Of a DNA stretch of 64,000 nt, positions 27,799 through 37,912 are shown in pieces. Position 1 is the first letter of the stretch. Every line of letters begins with the position of its first letter. A program made the position numbers and the translations under genes. The notes under the pieces are model-generated. The model was not told where the DNA came from. It saw only the letters and a program-made list of their open reading frames with translations, and searched no databases. This DNA is from an uncultured Pantoea sp. (GTDB lineage Bacteria; Pseudomonadota; Gammaproteobacteria; Enterobacterales; Enterobacteriaceae), in NCBI GenBank assembly GCA_913778495.1, contig CAJYVD010000032.1:1-64000 (forward strand). Direction: 5' to 3'.

Positions 27799-28827
27799 CT
27801 ATTCCTGGCGCAGCTGCAAATCCAATGGCGTTTTGCTCGGCTCTCCGCCAATTTCTCGCGCCAGTTTTGGCACCAGATAGCCTGAAACGCGGCTCAGCAG
27901 CTCGCGCACCAGTGCACGTGCCTCGTCATCGGAGACAAAGAAGTGCGCCGCGCCCTGGACTTTGTCCAGCACGTGCAGGTAATAGGGCAGAATACCGGCG
28001 TCAAACAGCGCGTTGCTCAGGTTCGCCAGCGTGGCCGCGCTGTCATTGACGCCGCGCAGCAGCACGCTCTGGTTCAGCAGCGTCACGCCCGCGCGTTTCA
28101 GGCGCTGCATCGCGTCACGCAGTTCATCATCGATCTCCTGCGCATGATTGATGTGCGTAACCATTAACACCTGCAGGCGCGTGTTGCCCAGCCTCTCACA
28201 GAGCGCGTCGGTGATGCGCGCGGGGATCACCACCGGCAAGCGGCTATGAATACGCAGTCGCTTCAGATGGGGAATGTTTTCCAGCGCGTCAATCAGCCAG
28301 GCCAGCTCGCGATCTTTCGCCATCAGCGGGTCGCCGCCGGAAAAGATAATCTCGTCCAGCTCTTGGTGGCGGGCGATGTAATCAATTGCGGCCTGCCAGT
28401 TACGCTTGTTGCCCTGATTATCCTGATAAGGAAAGTGGCGACGGAAGCAGTAGCGGCAGTTGACGGCGCAGCCGCCTTTTACCAGTAATAGCGCGCGGTT
28501 TCTATACTTATGCAACAAGCCCGGCACCGCGCTGCTTTGCTCATCCAGCGGGTCGGTGCTGTATCCTGGTGCATCCATAAATTCCTGGCGACGGGTCAAG
28601 ACTTGCAGCAGCAGCGGATCCTGTGCGTCGCCGCGCCGCATACGTTGAATGAAGGCACGCGGCACGCGCAGCGCGAAAAGCGTGCGCGCGGCGCTGCCTT
28701 CCGCATAATCAGCGTGCTTGTCGAGCGCTAAAAGTTGCAATAATTCAGCGGGATCGGTGACAACATCAGCAAGTTGCTGCAACCAATCTTCTCTGACGGG
28801 GGAATTTAGGGTTACAATGTGTGCCAT
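27799..28827 (-). CDS. epmB: EF-P beta-lysylation protein EpmB (lysine 2,3-aminomutase)
   Basis: 342 residues. A radical SAM enzyme of the KamA type: CAVNCRYCFRRHF supplies the CxxxCxxC iron-sulfur cysteines (about 120-127), GGDPL binds SAM, and the PLP lysine is in LHVLDKVQGAAHF. It converts (S)-alpha-lysine to (R)-beta-lysine, which EpmA attaches to EF-P. It is divergent from efp across a 40-base gap. Confidence 0.97.
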   Translation of the reverse strand: MAHIVTLNSPVREDWLQQLADVVTDPAELLQLLALDKHADYAEGSAARTLFALRVPRAFIQRMRRGDAQDPLLLQVLTRRQEFMDAPGYSTDPLDEQSSAVPGLLHKYRNRALLLVKGGCAVNCRYCFRRHFPYQDNQGNKRNWQAAIDYIARHQELDEIIFSGGDPLMAKDRELAWLIDALENIPHLKRLRIHSRLPVVIPARITDALCERLGNTRLQVLMVTHINHAQEIDDELRDAMQRLKRAGVTLLNQSVLLRGVNDSAATLANLSNALFDAGILPYYLHVLDKVQGAAHFFVSDDEARALVRELLSRVSGYLVPKLAREIGGEPSKTPLDLQLRQE

Positions 28828-28867
28828 TTTTTTGGCTATTACCAGTTAATATCTACAGAGGGCCTTT

Positions 28868-29434
28868 ATGGCGACGTATCTTAGCAACGATTTTCGTTCC
28901 GGTCTTAAAATCATGTTCGAAGGCGAACCGTACGCCATCGAATCCAGTGAATTCGTAAAACCGGGTAAAGGCCAGGCATTCGCACGTGTAAAAATGCGCC
29001 GCCTGCTGACCGGTTCTCGCGTTGAGAAAACCTTCAAATCCACGGACTCTGCCGAAGGCGCAGACGTGCGTGATATGACGCTGCAGTACTCTTACAACGA
29101 CGGCGATTTCTTCTACTTCATGCACCCTGAGTCTTTCGAACAGTATCAGGTTGAAGCGAAAGTGCTGGATGACGTGACCAAGTGGCTGCAGGACAACGCG
29201 GAGTGTATCGTAACCCTGTGGAACGATAAACCTATCGCCGTGCAGCCGCCGAACTTCATCGAAGCGGAAATCACTGAAACCGACCCAGGCCTGAAAGGCG
29301 ATACGGCGGGTACTGGCGGTAAGCCAGCCACGCTGTCCACTGGCGCGGTTATCAAAGTGCCGTTGTTTGTGCAGATCGGCGAAGTGGTTAAGGTCGATAC
29401 CCGCTCTGGCGAATACGTTTCTCGCGTAAAGTAA
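28868..29434 (+). CDS. efp: Translation elongation factor P
   Basis: 188 residues, three beta-barrel domains. Lys34 in VKPGKGQAF is the residue that EpmA/EpmB beta-lysylate. EF-P rescues ribosomes stalled at polyproline. The C-terminal signature is [10 protein letters not shown] followed by [10 protein letters not shown]. It is flanked by epmB and, two genes on, epmA, so all its known lysylation genes lie within about 3 kb. Confidence 0.99.
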   Translation: MATYLSNDFRSGLKIMFEGEPYAIESSEFVKPGKGQAFARVKMRRLLTGSRVEKTFKSTDSAEGADVRDMTLQYSYNDGDFFYFMHPESFEQYQVEAKVLDDVTKWLQDNAECIVTLWNDKPIAVQPPNFIEAEITETDPGLKGDTAGTGGKPATLSTGAVIKVPLFVQIGEVVKVDTRSGEYVSRVK

Positions 29435-29451
29435 GTGCAGCACCGTGAATC

Positions 29452-29478
29452 AGGCGCATCGTTGATGCGCCTTTTTTG
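29452..29478 (+). terminator. efp terminator
   Basis: AGGCGCATC-GTT-GATGCGCCT, a perfect 9-bp stem, followed by TTTTTTG, 17 bases past the efp stop. Confidence 0.93.
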
Positions 29479-29610
29479 TTTTTAGCGGCAGTATATGCAG
29501 CTGCGCATAAATAAATGCGCGTCGCGCAGGCGGGCTGAGCGCCAGCAGGACAGATTACGACTATGCTTTTAAAGCTGTACTTTTACTGCAACTAAAAAAA
29601 GGACATGGCT

Positions 29611-29745
29611 ATGTTAAAGAAAAGTATTGTCGCGATTTTCTCCGTATTGGTGCTTTCTACCCTGCTTTCTGCCTGCAATACCACGCGTGGCGTCGGCGAA
29701 GATGTTGAAGCCGGCGGTAAGGCGATTCAGCGCACCACGCAGTAA
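29611..29745 (+). CDS. ecnB: Entericidin B-like lipoprotein
   Basis: 44 residues, short of the usual ORF cut-off. Signal peptide [19 protein letters not shown] ends in the lipobox SAC, followed by the entericidin core [18 protein letters not shown]. EcnB is a small membrane lipoprotein linked to bacteriolysis in stationary phase. ATG at 29611 follows AAAAGGAC; an ATG two codons earlier is too close to that site. The antidote gene ecnA, adjacent in E. coli, is not visible between efp and here. Confidence 0.93.
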   Translation: MLKKSIVAIFSVLVLSTLLSACNTTRGVGEDVEAGGKAIQRTTQ

Positions 29746-29896
29746 GCGTTCACGCCGGTACGCATCTTTCGTACCGGCTTTTACTGTTCCCGCCTGTAGC
29801 GCATTTCTCTTCAAGACATCCTACGCGCTGTGCCGTTGTTTGCTGCGATTATTGCGGGTAGACTTCCCTCCCCAATGTGTTCCAGGAGTCATCACC

Positions 29897-30874
29897 ATGA
29901 GCGAAACAGCAAGCTGGCAACCAAGCGCCTCTATCGCCAATTTGTTGAAACGCGCCGCGATATTAGCGGAAATTCGCCGTTTCTTTGCCGATCGCGGCGT
30001 ATTGGAGGTAGACACGCCTGCCATGAGTCAAGCCACCGTAACCGACATTCATCTGGTGCCATTCCAGACGCGTTTTGTTGGGCCAGGCGCAGCGGACGGT
30101 CGCGATCTGTGGCTGATGACCAGTCCTGAATACCACATGAAACGCCTGCTCGCCGCAGGCAGCGGACCGATTTATCAGATGGGACGCTGTTTCCGCAATG
30201 AAGAAGCCGGACGCCATCACAATCCGGAATTCACCATGCTGGAGTGGTATCGCCCACACTACGATATGTATCGACTGATGAACGAAGTCGACGATCTGAT
30301 GCAGCAGGTGCTGGAGTGCGACAGCGCAGAATCTCTCTCTTACCAGCAGGCGTTTATTCGGCATCTTGAACTCGATCCGCTTTCTGCGGATAAAACGCAG
30401 CTGCGCGAAGCGGCGACAAAGCTTGGGGAAGGGGAGCTGGCGCAGCGCGAAGAGGATCGCGATACGCTATTGCAGCTGCTGTTTATGCTGGGCGTAGAGC
30501 CAAAAATCGGCAATGACAAGCCGTGCTTTATTTATCATTTCCCTGCGAGTCAGGCTGCGCTGGCGGAAATCAGCACCGAAGACCACCGCGTGGCGGAGCG
30601 CTTTGAGGTCTATTACAAAGGCGTTGAGCTGGCCAACGGGTTTCGCGAGCTGACCGACAGCCGCGAACAGCGTCAGCGCTTTGAGCAGGATAACCGCCGT
30701 CGAGCGGCGCGCGGTTTGCCACAGCATCCCATTGATACCTTTTTACTGGACGCGCTAGCGCACGGCATGCCCGCCTGTTCTGGCGTCGCACTGGGCGTGG
30801 ATCGTTTAATTATGCTGGCGCTGAAAGCCGAGGCGCTGAGTGATGTGATCGCTTTCCCGGTTGATCGCAGCTAA
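29897..30874 (+). CDS. epmA: EF-P lysyltransferase EpmA (PoxA/GenX)
   Basis: 325 residues from ATG 29897 (AGGAG site), the E. coli length; the open frame upstream to 29627 is discarded. It is a lysyl-tRNA synthetase-like enzyme without the anticodon domain. Class II motifs: motif 2 in [19 protein letters not shown] (about 97-115), motif 3 in [12 protein letters not shown] (about 299-310). It attaches (R)-beta-lysine to EF-P Lys34. In E. coli it lies beyond sugE-blc-ampC-frdDCBA; here it follows ecnB directly. Confidence 0.98.
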   Translation: MSETASWQPSASIANLLKRAAILAEIRRFFADRGVLEVDTPAMSQATVTDIHLVPFQTRFVGPGAADGRDLWLMTSPEYHMKRLLAAGSGPIYQMGRCFRNEEAGRHHNPEFTMLEWYRPHYDMYRLMNEVDDLMQQVLECDSAESLSYQQAFIRHLELDPLSADKTQLREAATKLGEGELAQREEDRDTLLQLLFMLGVEPKIGNDKPCFIYHFPASQAALAEISTEDHRVAERFEVYYKGVELANGFRELTDSREQRQRFEQDNRRRAARGLPQHPIDTFLLDALAHGMPACSGVALGVDRLIMLALKAEALSDVIAFPVDRS

Positions 30875-30879
30875 GACGC

Positions 30880-30899
30880 CAGGGCGCATTCGCGCCCTG
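30880..30899. terminator. Hairpin between convergent epmA and degS
   Basis: CAGGGCGC-ATTC-GCGCCCTG: a perfect 8-bp stem in the 26-base gap between stop codons. No T run follows on either strand, so termination efficiency is uncertain. Confidence 0.5.
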
Positions 30900-30900
30900 C

Positions 30901-31977
30901 CTATTGTGCCGTGGCGGGGCTGCGGGTTTCCGGGAATTCCTGAATGGTGACCGGCAGCGTCATCTTGCGATCGTTGCGCAGCACCTGCACTTCAATCACT
31001 GAGCCTGGCCGTATTTCAGCCACCTGATCCATGGTTTCCTGAGCCGACAGCGCCGGTTTGCCGTTGACCTGCAGCAGGACGTCATTGGCCTGAATGCCGG
31101 CACGGTCGGCCGGTCCGCCCGGCGTGACCTCATTAACAATGATGCCCTGTACGCGATCGAGGTTGTTACCTTGGCCGTGCAGCGGGGGCAGTTCGCGACC
31201 GGTGATCCCGATATAGCCACGAATGACGCGCCCGTCGCGAATCAATTTCTCCATGATGCGCGTGGCCAGCGCGGTGGGAATGGCAAACCCAATACCTTCT
31301 GGCGTTTCTCCGTCGCTGCTTTTATCGAACGTCAACGTGTTAATACCCATCAGTTCACCCAGCGAGTTAATCAGCGCCCCGCCAGAGTTACCTTGGTTGA
31401 TCGAGGCGTCGGTCTGTAAAAAGTTTTGACGGCCTGATGAGCTCAGACCGATGCGTCCGGTGGCGCTGATGATGCCTTGGGTAACGGTCTGGCCGAGGTT
31501 GTACGGATTGCCGATCGCCATCACCACATCGCCGATATGCGCAATGCGTTTAGGGTTAATGGGGATCACCGGAAGGTTAGAGGCGCTGATTTTCAGCACC
31601 GCCAAATCTGTCATGGTGTCCGAACCCACCAGCGTCGCCTCAAAGAAGCGACCATCCTGCAGCGCAACGATAATCTGGTCGGCGTTATTGATGACGTGCT
31701 TGTTGGTAAGAATGTACCCTTTACCGTTCATAATGACACCGGAACCCAGCGTGGTAATGCCACGGTTGTTATTGCCATGGGCGCTGCGATTGTAAACATT
31801 GACGACCGCAGGCACGGCGCGACGCACGCCGGGATTAAAGCTGAACGGCGCTTCATCATCGCTATTGTCGTGGTCAAACGTGACGCTGCTCCCCATGCGC
31901 AGCGCAGGGATCGCAACAAGCAGTAAGCCCGCCACAATCAGGCCCATGATCACAGAACGCAAGAGTTTAAGAAACAT
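30901..31977 (-). CDS. degS: Site-1 protease DegS of the sigma-E response
   Basis: 358 residues. One N-terminal membrane anchor (about 5-27, LLRSVIMGLIVAGLLLVAIP) leaves the trypsin-like domain in the periplasm. The triad is His in TNKHVINNAD, Asp in DLAVLKI and Ser in QGNSGGAL; a single PDZ domain follows (RVQGIIVNEVTPGGPADRAGI). It senses misfolded porin C-termini and cleaves RseA. It lies downstream of degQ on the same strand with an 87-base gap containing a strong hairpin. Confidence 0.97.
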   Translation of the reverse strand: MFLKLLRSVIMGLIVAGLLLVAIPALRMGSSVTFDHDNSDDEAPFSFNPGVRRAVPAVVNVYNRSAHGNNNRGITTLGSGVIMNGKGYILTNKHVINNADQIIVALQDGRFFEATLVGSDTMTDLAVLKISASNLPVIPINPKRIAHIGDVVMAIGNPYNLGQTVTQGIISATGRIGLSSSGRQNFLQTDASINQGNSGGALINSLGELMGINTLTFDKSSDGETPEGIGFAIPTALATRIMEKLIRDGRVIRGYIGITGRELPPLHGQGNNLDRVQGIIVNEVTPGGPADRAGIQANDVLLQVNGKPALSAQETMDQVAEIRPGSVIEVQVLRNDRKMTLPVTIQEFPETRSPATAQ

Positions 31978-32025
31978 GGTGTTATTTCACGCCAGGTAAG
32001 ATCGGACGGCAGAATATCATGAGTG

Positions 32026-32055
32026 CGGGCGGACAATCACCTGCTTGTCCGCCCG
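32026..32055. repeat. Inverted repeat between degQ and degS
   Basis: CGGGCGGACA / TGTCCGCCCG: perfect 10-base arms around a 10-base loop. No T run follows, so it is more likely an attenuator or mRNA-stability element between the two protease genes than a full terminator. Confidence 0.6.
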
Positions 32056-32064
32056 GCATGAAGA

Positions 32065-33435
32065 TTAACGCAACAGCAGGTAGATACTCTCCTCACCGCG
32101 CACCACGTTTAAGGCCAGTACCGGCGGCTTGCTCTCCAGCACTTTACGCATCGCGGCCAGGGATTCGACGCGCGTACGGTTCACACCGACGATCACATCG
32201 TCTTTCTGCAGGCCCACTTGCTCGGCAGGCGTCCCTTTCGCGATGCTGTCCACTTTCACGCCTTTGTCACCGGTTTTAGTCGCACCGTCGCTTAATGTTG
32301 CACCCTGTAAGGCAGGTGACATCAGCTGTGCGCTGGCGGTGGTTTGCGCGCTTTGCTCAAGCGTCACGCTGACGGTCACCGGCTTGCCCTCGCGCAGCAG
32401 GCCGATTTTTACCTGCTGGCCCGGCGGTGTGGTGCCCACTTTGACGCGCAGCTCGGCAAAGCTGGTGATCGGTTTGTCGTTAATGGAGATGATGATATCG
32501 CCGGACTTAATGCCTGCTTTCTCGGCGGCGGATTTCGGCAGCACTTCGGAGACAAAAGCGCCGCGCTGCGCGTCAACGTTAAAGGCTTTGGCGATATCCG
32601 CCGTCATTTCCGTGCCTTTAATCCCCAGCTGGCCGCGCTTCACTTCGCCAAACTGAATGAGCTGCTGCGCAAGGTTCATGGCCATATTGCTGGGAATGGC
32701 AAAGCCAATACCGATGTTGCCGCCGCTGGAGGCAAGAATTGCGGTATTGATACCGATCAGCTCGCCGTTCAGGTTAACCAGCGCGCCGCCGGAGTTTCCG
32801 CGGTTAATCGCCGCGTCGGTCTGAATAAAGTTCTCCAGACCTTCCAGATTCAGGCCGCTGCGGCCCAGTGCGGAAATGATGCCGGATGTCGCTGTCTGCC
32901 CCAAACCAAACGGGTTGCCGATGGCGACGGCAAAATCACCGACTTTCAGCGCATCGGAATCGGCGATTTTTACCTGCGTTAAATTCTTCGCGCCTTCAAC
33001 TTGAATCAGCGCAATGTCAGTCTGCTCATCATGGCCGATCAGCTTGGCGTCATATTCATTGCCGTCAGCCATTTGCACGCTGATTTTGTCTGCGCCATTG
33101 ACCACGTGGTTGTTAGTGAGAATGTAGCCTTTAGCCGCGTCGATGATGACGCCCGATCCCAATCCCTCGAAAGGTTGAGGTTGTGATTGACCGGGCGCCT
33201 GGCCAAAGAAGCGCTTCAGCGGTTCAGGGATGTCCTGCGCCTGCTGACCGCTATCCGTGCCTTCAACGTGTACGCTGACCACTGCAGGCAGCACCTTTTC
33301 CAACATCGGTGCCAGGCTTGGCAGGGCTTGTCCCTGAATTTGCGCGGGCAGGGTAGCCATAGCGCCAGGCGTGGCGGCCAGACTCATCCCAATGCTTAAG
33401 GCTAATGCGCTTAAAAATCGTGTTTGTTTTTTCAT
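32065..33435 (-). CDS. degQ: Periplasmic serine endoprotease DegQ
   Basis: 456 residues from MKKQTRFLSAL (33435); upstream frame to 33534 rejected. A signal peptide ends near AMA (about residue 27). The protease domain has His in TNNHVVNGAD, Asp in DIALIQV and Ser in RGNSGGAL, followed by two PDZ domains (residues about 255-345 and 365-450). DegP/DegQ-type cage-forming protease and chaperone. Followed by degS as in E. coli. Confidence 0.97.
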   Translation of the reverse strand: MKKQTRFLSALALSIGMSLAATPGAMATLPAQIQGQALPSLAPMLEKVLPAVVSVHVEGTDSGQQAQDIPEPLKRFFGQAPGQSQPQPFEGLGSGVIIDAAKGYILTNNHVVNGADKISVQMADGNEYDAKLIGHDEQTDIALIQVEGAKNLTQVKIADSDALKVGDFAVAIGNPFGLGQTATSGIISALGRSGLNLEGLENFIQTDAAINRGNSGGALVNLNGELIGINTAILASSGGNIGIGFAIPSNMAMNLAQQLIQFGEVKRGQLGIKGTEMTADIAKAFNVDAQRGAFVSEVLPKSAAEKAGIKSGDIIISINDKPITSFAELRVKVGTTPPGQQVKIGLLREGKPVTVSVTLEQSAQTTASAQLMSPALQGATLSDGATKTGDKGVKVDSIAKGTPAEQVGLQKDDVIVGVNRTRVESLAAMRKVLESKPPVLALNVVRGEESIYLLLR

Positions 33436-33505
33436 TGCCAAAATGCTCTCGCTGCGAATAAGGGGATAAACGTGTGACAGTAGTGTGCGGTAGTGTGCGG
33501 AAAAC

Positions 33506-33535
33506 AAAAAGGGCACAGCCAAGCTGTGCCCCAAA
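33506..33535 (-). terminator. zapG terminator
   Basis: Read on the minus strand: GGGCACAGC-TTG-GCTGTGCCC followed by TTTTTG, immediately past the zapG stop. A 10-base direct duplication (TAGTGTGCGG twice, 33481-33500) lies next to it. Confidence 0.88.
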
Positions 33536-33539
33536 AGGA

Positions 33540-33944
33540 TTATTTTTGCGCGGTGCGATCGCCGCCGCGCAGCAGACCAGAGGCACCTTCAGAGTAATCA
33601 CGCGGGATTTGCACCGGCGCCTGATCGTTGTCGGCCTCGGCTTCCGTAAGCTGATAAGCAAACGGGTTTTTCTCGCCAGGCAGGTTGGGCAGCAGATCGT
33701 TTGATCCTTTGGCCATGTGCTGATACAGCTGGCGGTAATCATGCGCCATGTTGTCCAGCAGCTCCGCGCTGCGTGCAAAATGGTTGGTGAGCTCTTCGCG
33801 ATAATCGGCCAGCTCCGCCCGAGATTTTTCCAGTTCATACTGCATACTGCGCTGTTCACGCAGCTTTTTGTTGCCAAAACGCATCACTACCGCGCCGACA
33901 ATAATACCAACGACTAATCCAATCAGCCCGTATTCCCAGGTCAT
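33540..33944 (-). CDS. zapG: Cell-division/envelope protein ZapG (YhcB, DUF1043)
   Basis: 134 residues. One N-terminal membrane helix (YGLIGLVVGIIVGAVVM) is followed by a coiled-coil rich in Glu, Arg and Gln (LREQRSMQYELEKSRAELADYREELTNHF). E. coli YhcB/ZapG binds the divisome and elongasome and affects envelope synthesis. It is divergent from zapE, another division gene, across 190 bases. Confidence 0.95.
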   Translation of the reverse strand: MTWEYGLIGLVVGIIVGAVVMRFGNKKLREQRSMQYELEKSRAELADYREELTNHFARSAELLDNMAHDYRQLYQHMAKGSNDLLPNLPGEKNPFAYQLTEAEADNDQAPVQIPRDYSEGASGLLRGGDRTAQK

Positions 33945-34134
33945 AATGACTCCCGTGTAATTTCCGTTGTTTCGTAGGGCAGTGCTTCTGCTTCTGTTTC
34001 AACTTCAATAGTAGCCACTATACCCGTTAATCTATTGGAAGTGGAACTCCTGGCCTGCATCGCTTAGTGTATAGCGGCCTAATTTTCAGCAACCGAAACG
34101 TGAATCGGACTTTTTCAGGGATTCTGAGAGAACC

Positions 34135-35262
34135 ATGCAAACCTCATCTCCGCTTGCCCGCTACGAGCAGGCGCTTTCGCAGGGCGAGTTTCGTCCGGAT
34201 GACGTACAACGTGAAGCGATTACCCGGCTGGACGCGATTCAACAAGGTTTGGTCGCACGCGCGCACCGCGCGGAACCCGCCCCGACTGGGCTGCTGGGTC
34301 GGCTGTCAAAGCTGATGGGAAAAGCGCCATCGCATCAGCAAGCGCCTGTGCGCGGGTTGTACATGTGGGGCGGCGTAGGACGCGGCAAAACCTGGGTGAT
34401 GGACCTGTTTTTTCAGTCTATTCCTGGTGAGCGCAAACTGCGTCTGCACTTCCACCGCTTTATGCTGCGCGTGCACGAAGAGCTCACTGCCTTGCAGGGC
34501 CAAAGCGATCCGCTGCTGATTGTCGCGGACCGTTTTAAAGCCGAAACCGATATCCTCTGTTTTGACGAGTTTTTTGTCTCTGACATTACCGACGCCATGC
34601 TGTTGGGCACGCTAATGGAAGCGCTGTTTGCGCGCGGCATCTCGCTGGTCGCCACCTCGAATATTCCGCCGGACGATCTGTACCGTAATGGCCTGCAGCG
34701 CGCGCGCTTTCTGCCTGCCATTGAGCAGATAAAACAGCACTGCGATGTGATGAACGTGGACGCGGGCATTGACTATCGACTGCGTACGCTTACCTCGGCC
34801 CACCTGTGGAACTTCCCGCTAAACGACGCGACGCACGCGGAGATGGAAAGGATGTTCAAGGCGCTGTCAGGCAAGCCGCGCGAAGACGCGCCGGTGCTGG
34901 AGATTAATCACCGTCAGATGGCAACGCGTGGGGTGCACGAAGGCGTACTGGCGATTGACTTTCTGGCGCTATGCGGTGCCGGTCGCAGCCAGCATGATTA
35001 CATCGCCCTGTCGCGCCGCTTCCACAGCGTGCTGCTCTATGATGTGCCGGTGATGATCTACAAGACCGAGGATCAGGCGCGCCGCTTTCTGGCGCTGGTG
35101 GATGAGTTCTATGAACGCCACGTGAAGTTGGTGGTGGCGGCTGAAACCTCGCTGTTTGAAATTTATCAGGGGACGCGCTTGAAGTTCGAGTATCAGCGCT
35201 GCCTGTCGCGTTTGCAGGAGATGCAAAGCGAAGAGTATTTGCGTCTGCCGCATCTCCCCTGA
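34135..35262 (+). CDS. zapE: Cell division ATPase ZapE (AFG1-like)
   Basis: 375 residues. Walker A in WGGVGRGKTW (about 77-86), Walker B in ILCFDEFFVSD (about 140-150), sensor TSNIPPDDLY and an arginine near RFLP. An AFG1-type AAA-like ATPase that associates with the Z ring during constriction under stress. It precedes rplM-rpsI in the conserved enteric order. Confidence 0.95.
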   Translation: MQTSSPLARYEQALSQGEFRPDDVQREAITRLDAIQQGLVARAHRAEPAPTGLLGRLSKLMGKAPSHQQAPVRGLYMWGGVGRGKTWVMDLFFQSIPGERKLRLHFHRFMLRVHEELTALQGQSDPLLIVADRFKAETDILCFDEFFVSDITDAMLLGTLMEALFARGISLVATSNIPPDDLYRNGLQRARFLPAIEQIKQHCDVMNVDAGIDYRLRTLTSAHLWNFPLNDATHAEMERMFKALSGKPREDAPVLEINHRQMATRGVHEGVLAIDFLALCGAGRSQHDYIALSRRFHSVLLYDVPVMIYKTEDQARRFLALVDEFYERHVKLVVAAETSLFEIYQGTRLKFEYQRCLSRLQEMQSEEYLRLPHLP

Positions 35263-35928
<666 letters not shown>

Positions 35929-35940
35929 TCGGGATTATAG

Positions 35941-36336
<396 letters not shown>

Positions 36337-36363
36337 TTGTGGCTGCTTCGGCAGCGGCAGTTG

Positions 36364-36393
36364 GCAAAAAACCCGCTTCGGCGGGTTTTTTAT
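36364..36393 (+). terminator. rplM-rpsI terminator
   Basis: AAACCCGC-TTCG-GCGGGTTTTTT: a GC stem capped by a TTCG tetraloop, then T's, 28 bases past rpsI. Confidence 0.95.
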
Positions 36394-36659
36394 TGCTGTT
36401 TTTTCCGCTTTTTTAGACCAAAAACGCGAACTTTCCCCGCATTTTGCCCGCAATTCATTATACCCGCCCCACACGCTGTCTAAAATCTGGTAAACTGACT
36501 GACACTTTGCGCCCGTGGCCCGGCGCGTTATGTCTCTGTTGCGAGCCTTGGTGCCCCACAGAGCGCAAACGCTGGCTGAGAGCGAATCTGATGAGCAGGT
36601 GAGTCGCCGCGTGGTTGGCTATTCGCAGTATTTTTTTGTGAACAAACTTGGAGGTTTTC

Positions 36660-37301
36660 ATGGCTGTCGCTGCCAACAAACGTTCGGTAATGACGCTGTT
36701 TTCCGGTCCGACTGACATTTTTAGCCATCAAGTGCGTATCGTACTGGCTGAAAAGGGTGTTAGCGTCGAGATCGAGCAGGTCGAAATGGATAACCTGCCG
36801 CAGGATCTGATTGACCTCAATCCCTATCGCACTCTCCCTACGCTGGTCGACCGTGAACTGACGCTGTATGAATCACGCATCATCATGGAGTACCTTGACG
36901 AGCGCTTCCCGCATCCGCCGTTGATGCCGGTTTACCCGGTAGCGCGTGGCGAAAGCCGTTTGATGATGCACCGCATCGAGAATGACTGGTACACGCTGAT
37001 GCGCAAGATCGAAAACGGCAATGATGCAGAAGCGGATGCCGCGCGCAAGCAGTTGCGCGAAGAGCTGCTGGCGATTGCACCGCTGTTCTCACGCACGCCG
37101 TTCTTTATGAGCGAGGAGTTCAGCCTGGTGGATTGCTATCTGGCGCCGCTGCTGTGGCGTCTACCGCAAATGGGCGTGGATTTATCCGGTGCCGGTTCCA
37201 AGGAGCTGAAAGGCTACATGACTCGCGTGTTTGAGCGTGACTCTTTCCTCGCTTCTCTGACCGAAGCAGAACGTGAAATGCGCCTGCAATCACGGGGCTA
37301 A
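36660..37301 (+). CDS. sspA: Stringent starvation protein A
   Basis: 213 residues from MAVAANKRSV (GGAGG site). Glutathione-S-transferase fold: thioredoxin-like N-half, then helices; the surface PHPPLMPVYP (Pro84-centred pocket) is conserved. It binds RNA polymerase and acts in acid and starvation responses. The 266-base upstream gap (36394-36659) holds its promoter; no other gene seen. sspB follows by 3 bases. Confidence 0.97.
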   Translation: MAVAANKRSVMTLFSGPTDIFSHQVRIVLAEKGVSVEIEQVEMDNLPQDLIDLNPYRTLPTLVDRELTLYESRIIMEYLDERFPHPPLMPVYPVARGESRLMMHRIENDWYTLMRKIENGNDAEADAARKQLREELLAIAPLFSRTPFFMSEEFSLVDCYLAPLLWRLPQMGVDLSGAGSKELKGYMTRVFERDSFLASLTEAEREMRLQSRG

Positions 37302-37304
37302 CCT

Positions 37305-37787
37305 ATGGAAATGTCACAGCTTACTGCCCGTCGTCCCTATCTGCTGCGTGCGTTCTACGACTGGCTGCTCGACAACCAGCTGACGCCGCACCTGGTGGTG
37401 GACATTCATTTGCCGGGCGTGCAAGTGCCGCTTGAATATGCGCGTGACGGCCAAATTGTCCTGAACATTGCCCCGCGCGCGGTGGGCAACCTGGATCTGG
37501 ACAACGACGAAGTGCGATTTAACGCGCGCTTCGGCGGCGTGCCACGCCAGGTCACTGTGCCGATGGCCGCGGTGCTGGCTATCTACGCGCGTGAAAACGG
37601 TGCGGGTACCATGTTTGAGCCTGAGCCGGCTTACGAGCTGGCAACGGAAGAGCAGGAAGGCCAGGAAGAGACCATGATGTCGGTGATTGACGGCGATCGT
37701 CCTGACAATGCACAGGATGAAGATCACTCGCCGGATGATGAGCCGCCGCCGCGCGGTGGACGTCCTTCGCTGCGCGTGGTGAAGTAA
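37305..37787 (+). CDS. sspB: ClpXP adaptor SspB
   Basis: 160 residues. The N-terminal substrate-binding domain (RRPYLLRAFYDWLLDNQLTPH to YARENGAGTMFEPE) grips the ssrA tag. A flexible acidic linker follows, and the C-terminal GGRPSLRVVK motif docks on ClpX. It delivers tagged peptides to the protease. Coupled to sspA. Confidence 0.97.
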   Translation: MEMSQLTARRPYLLRAFYDWLLDNQLTPHLVVDIHLPGVQVPLEYARDGQIVLNIAPRAVGNLDLDNDEVRFNARFGGVPRQVTVPMAAVLAIYARENGAGTMFEPEPAYELATEEQEGQEETMMSVIDGDRPDNAQDEDHSPDDEPPPRGGRPSLRVVK

Positions 37788-37812
37788 CGCAGACCGCGTT
37801 CATGAGGTCATA

Positions 37813-37842
37813 AAAAACGGGCTAACGTGGCCCGTTTTTTTT
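37813..37842 (+). terminator. sspAB terminator
   Basis: AAAAACGGGC ... GCCCGTTTTTTTT, with a 7-base loop, 25 bases past sspB. Confidence 0.9.
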
Positions 37843-37865
37843 CGCCCGTATGGCAACGGGAAAAG

Positions 37866-37898
37866 AAAAAGGGGCGAGATGGACTCGCCCCTTTTTTC
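37866..37898 (-). terminator. Terminator of the GOGAT/diflavin operon (bidirectional form)
   Basis: AAAAAGGGGCGAG-ATGGA-CTCGCCCCTTTTTT: a perfect 8-bp stem with A's on one side and T's on the other, just past the diflavin reductase stop at 37913. Confidence 0.9.
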
Positions 37899-37912
37899 AT
37901 GCTGCGCGCGAG

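Noticed and set aside
29627..29896. 90-residue N-terminal extension of EpmA
   Set aside because: Overlaps ecnB on a different frame; the start at 29897 has a ribosome site and gives the family length.
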